Assembly (NCBI GenBank): GCA_964508975.1
Contig: CAZDVQ010000015.1
Span: forward strand, 16,718-80,717
DNA from: CAZDVQ01 sp964508975
GTDB taxonomy: Bacteria > Bacteroidota > Bacteroidia > Chitinophagales > Saprospiraceae
Reading direction: 5' to 3'
DNA length: 64,000 nucleotides
Part shown: piece by piece, positions 59,848-64,000 of the stretch
Numbering within the stretch: position 1 is the first letter of the stretch
Layout of the letters: each line of letters begins with the position of its first letter
The notes under the pieces: generated by a model
What the model was told of the DNA's origin: nothing
Database searches by the model: none
The model's input: the letters and a program-made list of their open reading frames with translations, nothing else
Made by a program: the position numbers and the translations under genes

Positions 59848-62775
59848 TCAATATCCAAAGATTTGCTCCAAGGTCAACTCCTGGAACTCACCCAAAGATT
59901 TTACATATTCCATGTCAAGCCTTGATTTTTCACCGAGGATCAAGATGGTGTAAGTATTATTTTTCACGAAGGATTGTTGGTACTTCTTGAGGTCGGCAAT
60001 CACCGTCTCGCGGTTTTGCTTAACCCAGTTATAGGTCTCCTTGCGCAAATCGTAGTCGAAACCACGGCGACGAGCACCGTCTTGTAACCAATAAATGTTG
60101 GTTTTGGTTATGCGCTCACTCTCGATTTTTTTGGCGATACCGTCAGCTGCTTTCAAAATCTGCTCCTCTGACACAGGCATGTCACGGATAATTTCAGTCA
60201 TGGCAGTAACGGCATCTTTCAATTTATCGGCTTGTGTGCCCACGTAGGCACGTAGGTAATGGGCCTCGTCTTTTTTTACCGGGCTGGTAGCAAATACGCT
60301 AGCAGAGTAAGCCAAAGCCTTTGATTCGCGAATTTCCTGGAAAACGATAGACGACAAACCTGCACCAAAGTACTCGTTGTATAGTTGGCTGTACACGTAC
60401 TGGTCGAGGTCAAAGCCTTGGCTACCTTTGTTGATCATCATCACCTCTGCCTGTACCATCGGGAAGTCGACAAAATATACTTTTGGCTTGCTGGTTTCCA
60501 GTTCAGGGAACACTTTAGGCGCTGGTACGGCCATGCGTTTTTTAGGTGCTTTATGGCTCTTGTTCAACACTTTAAGTACGTCTTTCTGTGTTTTTGAACC
60601 AAAGTAAAACACCTTGTGCTCGTAGCTCGACAGACCATTGATCATGCTAGTAAGCTTGCTTGGATCTACCTGCTCGAGCTCTGCTTTCGACATAAGGTCG
60701 GTCATGGGTGATACCGGACCATTTTTGGCGTAGTAGAACATTGCCCTTTGGAGAATGGTGCGTTTGTCCTTTTTAGCGTCGTCGCGTTTTTTCAAGATGT
60801 CAACCACCATGTTGTCCCAAACGGCCTTGTCAGATTTACAGTTTGCCAAGATATGTTCAAAGAGCGCTACACCCTCGGTGAATGATTCATCGAGGCCTGA
60901 AAGGGTAACGTAAACACGGTCGTCGCTGCTGCTCACGTCGAAAGAAAGTCCCAACTTGAAAAATTCTTTCTGGAGGGCTTCGGCAGTGTACTTATCAGTA
61001 CCGAGGTATTTGAGGTAGTCAACGGCCAATGCGATATTTTTGTCATTGTTCTTACCCATTTCAAAGATGTAGAACAAGTTAAAGGTCTCGTTATTGGTAT
61101 TCTTAAGGTAGTCAACCTGTACACCATTTTTGAGGTTAGCGGTAGTCAAGGTAGATTTAAAGTCGATAAAATCAGGCTTCAAATCAGATGCCTTGAGCTG
61201 GTCGAAGCTCGCTTTAAAGTCAGATGTTTTATCGCGGTTTACCTGTACTGGCGTGATGCTTGGTTTTTCAACTTTCACCACGTCTTTATCTTCGCCTTCG
61301 CGTTTGTACACCACCACACTTTGGTTATCGTTGAGGTATTTTTTGGCAAAATCAATGACATCTTGTTTGTTGAACTTAGCCATACGATCGTAACGGCTGG
61401 CGTAGTCGGTCCAAGGAATATCAAAAATAAAGGCGTCGAGCATATCGTAAGCACGGCCTGAGTTTGACTCTTGCTGCTTGATTTTAGCCAATTTATTGTT
61501 GCGAACTACTGCTGAGATGAGTGCTTCGTCGAAGGCACCATCGCGGATTTTGGCTAACTCGGCAAATAGAAGCGTTTTAAGTTCGTCGAGTGATTGGCCT
61601 TCGCGAGGCTCACCCAACAAGCTAAATATAGAATAATCATCCAGGGGATAGGTAAAGGCATAAGAGCCTTGACCGATGATTTGTTTTTGGATCAGGTTAA
61701 TATCCATCAAGCCAGCTTGCTCATTGAACAAGATACCACTTACCAATTCAGCCAGGAGTTCTTCGTCGGTAAAAGCTCCTGGAACGCGGAAACCAATTTG
61801 AATTGCGGCAGGGTCTTTACCGATTACTTCTTTGACAACCGTCTTGGTGATTGGAGTTTGTGGTTCAAAGGTCCAAGCAGGTACTGGTTTAGTTTTCAAG
61901 TGGCCGAAATATTTTTCAGCTTTGGCCACCATATCGGCAGGGTTAAATTCGCCGGCTACGATTAAAGCCATGTTGTTGGGCACGTAATAGGTATCAAAAT
62001 ACTCTTTGATTTTAACGTGCGAAGGATTTTTAAGGTGTTCTCCTTTACCGATGGTAGTTTGAGTACCATAGCTGTGGGTTGGGAAAAGGCCGTCCATCAT
62101 GGCAAAGAAGCGTTTGCGGAAATCGTTATCCTGGCCAATGTTGAACTCTTCGTACACGGCTTCAAGCTCAGTGTGGAAAAGGCGAAGCACAACTTCGTTG
62201 AAGCGTTCTCCTTCAACATACATCCACTTGTCGAGTTCATTCGAGGGGATATCGTTTACATAAACGGTGCGTTCGTTTGAGGTAAAAGCATTGGTACCTT
62301 TAGCCCCAAGCGAGGAGATCATTTTATCGTACTCGTTTGTAGAGACTAGGTTTGCCGCCACTTGCGAAACGGAGTCGATTTGTCCGTAAATGATTTTACG
62401 TTGTTCTGGGTCGGTTGTTTGGCGGTGTTTCTCGTACAAATCGGAGATTTGCTGGAGCAGTTTTTCTTCTTTTGCCCAATCGAGTGAAGCGATTTTACGG
62501 GTACCTTTAAACATCATGTGTTCTAGGTAGTGCGCAAGACCAGTTGCATCGGCGGGGTCTTGTTTAGAGCCACCACGCACGGCAATCAAGGTTTGGATAC
62601 GGGGTGCTTCTTTGTAGACGTTCATATAGATACGCATACCGTTGGCCATTTCATATATTTTAATACCATCGGGTTGACCGGGTTGGCTTTCATAAATATA
62701 TTTACCTGGGCCACCGTTGGCCAGAGCCAAACTAGACATTGTGCAGAAGAGCATCATTGATAACAAGAATCTCAT
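59848..62775 (-). CDS. M16-family (pitrilysin-like) metallopeptidase
   Basis: 975 residues with signal peptide MRFLLSMMLFCTMSSLALA. The inverted zinc motif HYLEH is in GLAHYLEHMMFKGTRK (about residue 82), with the third ligand in LEAVYEEFN. Two M16 halves are present: an active N-terminal half and a C-terminal half, with LSSIVFQEIRESKALAYSAS as the R/Y substrate site. It would digest peptides in the periplasm or outside. Promoter box at 62816-62823. The stop codon touches a GHR copy. Confidence 0.9.
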   Translation of the reverse strand: MRFLLSMMLFCTMSSLALANGGPGKYIYESQPGQPDGIKIYEMANGMRIYMNVYKEAPRIQTLIAVRGGSKQDPADATGLAHYLEHMMFKGTRKIASLDWAKEEKLLQQISDLYEKHRQTTDPEQRKIIYGQIDSVSQVAANLVSTNEYDKMISSLGAKGTNAFTSNERTVYVNDIPSNELDKWMYVEGERFNEVVLRLFHTELEAVYEEFNIGQDNDFRKRFFAMMDGLFPTHSYGTQTTIGKGEHLKNPSHVKIKEYFDTYYVPNNMALIVAGEFNPADMVAKAEKYFGHLKTKPVPAWTFEPQTPITKTVVKEVIGKDPAAIQIGFRVPGAFTDEELLAELVSGILFNEQAGLMDINLIQKQIIGQGSYAFTYPLDDYSIFSLLGEPREGQSLDELKTLLFAELAKIRDGAFDEALISAVVRNNKLAKIKQQESNSGRAYDMLDAFIFDIPWTDYASRYDRMAKFNKQDVIDFAKKYLNDNQSVVVYKREGEDKDVVKVEKPSITPVQVNRDKTSDFKASFDQLKASDLKPDFIDFKSTLTTANLKNGVQVDYLKNTNNETFNLFYIFEMGKNNDKNIALAVDYLKYLGTDKYTAEALQKEFFKLGLSFDVSSSDDRVYVTLSGLDESFTEGVALFEHILANCKSDKAVWDNMVVDILKKRDDAKKDKRTILQRAMFYYAKNGPVSPMTDLMSKAELEQVDPSKLTSMINGLSSYEHKVFYFGSKTQKDVLKVLNKSHKAPKKRMAVPAPKVFPELETSKPKVYFVDFPMVQAEVMMINKGSQGFDLDQYVYSQLYNEYFGAGLSSIVFQEIRESKALAYSASVFATSPVKKDEAHYLRAYVGTQADKLKDAVTAMTEIIRDMPVSEEQILKAADGIAKKIESERITKTNIYWLQDGARRRGFDYDLRKETYNWVKQNRETVIADLKKYQQSFVKNNTYTILILGEKSRLDMEYVKSLGEFQELTLEQIFGY

Positions 62776-62815
62776 GGTTACAGAATTATTTAAACGTTTT
62801 TGTAATTCAACTTAA

Positions 62816-62823
62816 CAAAGGTA
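62816..62823 (-). promoter_or_regulatory. M16 peptidase promoter box
   Basis: Minus-strand TACCTTTG, about 41 bases upstream of the ATG. Confidence 0.6.
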
Positions 62824-62910
62824 GGATTTATTAGTTGAGCAATCAGCTTGATTAGGCTGATTTAAGGTAAATTGGATAAACAGTGGAATGGCATCGACGG
62901 AATACATCGT

Positions 62911-63921
62911 CTAGTTGGCCATTTTAAGTTTGATGGAGAAATTAGGGTCTTTAAAACGGTCAACGAATATACCTATCAGTACATTTGTTTCCTCCGTTGC
63001 AGGATTATTTACAGAAATAGCGCAGGAGCCACCTGGAATTTTAGACTCATACAATGTACATCCCGTTGATTTGCGTATATCGGGAGGGAGGGAAGCTCCA
63101 TCATGGCCGGTGATAACCCAGGCACCGATGCTAGCTTGTTGGTCAGCCGGCGATATATCTAGATTGAGTGTTTGCCCAGCTGGAACTTTAAGCAGATAAT
63201 AGATGTGTTCTTTTTTCAGGCGATCCAATTGATCGAGTCCGATACAGTTGGCGGGAGCTTGGCTAGCCCACTGTACTGGGATGAGGGCAGCGTTAGCGAA
63301 GCTACCTTGGTATAATAATTCGTCGGAGCCAGTGATATTAAGCCTGTAGGCTTTAGGGGTTTTAGTCTTGAGCCCTTCTTTAACTGGAATATCGGATTTT
63401 GCTTGGATACGGAGCACGAAGTTTCCGAGTTCGATTTTATTAGCACCAGCGATACCGATTATGACATTATTGTCGTTCTGCCCTGTTTGGAGCGTGATGG
63501 TCCATTCGCCGGTTGTAGAATCGGGTTGAGTAGAGTTAGATAGGCAAATTCCGGATGCGATATTGGGCGGGAAAGAGCTATAATCGGTAGCGGGGAGTTG
63601 AAAAGTATATAGGCTCAGGTGTACTTTAGCGTTCAGGATAATGGTTACCTGGGTATGTTTAGGCATTTGGAAGCCATAAAAGATATGTTTACCGGTATAT
63701 AAGTCGGCATGTTTAGGTGGGAAGCAAGATTTATAGCTCATGGTGGTAAAGTCTTCTGGGATGAAGTGACCTTGAGCTATATTACCAGCTTTGATAATGA
63801 GCGAATCGGTTAGTTTAATGGTTTGGACGGGCTCCGAGAAGTTTTGAGCTTGCGTAAGGAGTGAGTAGCAAGTACAAGCGAGGAGAAGTACAGCGCGGAA
63901 AATGGGGAGGCGTAAAATCAT
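62911..63921 (-). CDS. Hypothetical secreted protein
   Basis: 336 residues with signal peptide MILRLPIFRAVLLLACTCYS. The start at 63921 is preferred over a longer version with 11 polar residues in front. Beta-rich mature part in two similar halves (around residues 30-160 and 200-330), each with an YxGxxxFYxxQ-like start (KHIFYGFQMPKHTQVTI; EHIYYLLKVPAGQTLNL) and a closing NVIIGI/NVLIGI strand. This suggests an internal duplication. No known family, no sorting domain. Confidence 0.75.
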   Translation of the reverse strand: MILRLPIFRAVLLLACTCYSLLTQAQNFSEPVQTIKLTDSLIIKAGNIAQGHFIPEDFTTMSYKSCFPPKHADLYTGKHIFYGFQMPKHTQVTIILNAKVHLSLYTFQLPATDYSSFPPNIASGICLSNSTQPDSTTGEWTITLQTGQNDNNVIIGIAGANKIELGNFVLRIQAKSDIPVKEGLKTKTPKAYRLNITGSDELLYQGSFANAALIPVQWASQAPANCIGLDQLDRLKKEHIYYLLKVPAGQTLNLDISPADQQASIGAWVITGHDGASLPPDIRKSTGCTLYESKIPGGSCAISVNNPATEETNVLIGIFVDRFKDPNFSIKLKMAN

Positions 63922-63952
63922 AGTTAATTGTTTGACGCTGCTAAGATAAAAC

Positions 63953-63985
63953 AAAAAAGCCTTTCACGGTTAGGTGAAAGGCTTT
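63953..63985 (-). terminator. Terminator of a gene beyond the right edge
   Basis: AAAGCCTTTCAC / GTGAAAGGCTTT with TTTTTT on the minus strand. It implies a minus-strand gene outside the window. Confidence 0.75.
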
Positions 63986-64000
63986 AGGTTGTATTAAAGT

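Noticed and set aside
1..64000. tRNA or rRNA genes
   Set aside because: The intergenic hairpins were checked by eye for cloverleaf arms and TTCRA loops; none fit.

Overview
The window is chromosomal DNA of a member of the Bacteroidota, probably a free-living gliding or surface-associated type. Four things support this. There is a complete type IX secretion/gliding core (porP-gldK-gldL-gldM-gldN, 53408-59480, minus strand). Three secreted proteins carry the C-terminal sorting domain used by that system. There is a fused murF-alr gene. Finally, promoters of the Bacteroidota form TAnnTTTG precede many genes, and Shine-Dalgarno sites are not obvious. Order and genus cannot be fixed from the sequence. 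No rRNA, tRNA, CRISPR array, complete insertion sequence or prophage was seen.

Layout. 1-2150: a small protein cut by the left edge, an outer-membrane barrel and a pentapeptide-repeat protein. 2647-8196: a TonB-dependent receptor, then a likely operon of ferredoxin, IscX, a KdsC-like phosphatase, a UbiA-type prenyltransferase and an unknown protein, then a barrel. 8432-13049: FAH-family hydrolase, then a GH16-type secreted protein whose signal peptide is out of frame at a run of ten Gs, then a fibronectin-type lipoprotein. 13141-17118: DUF547 protein, FAD oxidoreductase and membrane polyferredoxin. 17524-23486: rplU-rpmA, an orphan protein, DUF177-rpmF, ridA, dapD, a BrkB-family protein, and yajC with a YbbR protein. 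23931-30178: Fe-S membrane protein overlapping murF-alr, then def and nadA on the other strand. 30579-36852: a secreted beta-helix protein, a helical unknown, a barrel and a ChaN-like protein. 36911-40391: thrS with a toxin-antitoxin pair on each side. 40827-47802: TonB receptor with carboxypeptidase-regulatory-like domain, SDR, rpsT, a PyrR-like phosphoribosyltransferase and a secreted subtilase. 49237-63921: M1 peptidase lipoprotein, DUF2851, the secretion core, an M16 peptidase and an unknown secreted protein.

The most striking non-genic content is a high-GC repeat family, called GHR here (my label). Sixteen copies lie in the gaps. Each copy has a GGGCG-type end and several short hairpins whose stems differ between copies but still pair, which looks like covariation by eye. 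Two subfamilies exist (A and B, eight copies each). Many copies abut a stop codon, two A/B pairs are inverted, and one copy is read through inside the signal-peptide region of the subtilase. Other elements are a 162-bp terminal-inverted-repeat element behind the first TonB receptor, a 199-bp GTGCCTCACCCC element flanked by 21-bp direct repeats, a perfect 28-bp-arm palindrome after rpsT, and GAGACGT hairpins that also appear nested inside GHR copies.

Taken together the genes describe a cell that moves, or displays proteins at its surface, through the type IX system. Several outer-membrane barrels, receptors and peptidases lie around housekeeping genes for ribosomal proteins, cell wall, lysine/diaminopimelate, NAD, Fe-S and threonyl-tRNA. 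The poly-G tract in the GH16 protein suggests that at least one secreted enzyme may be switched on and off.
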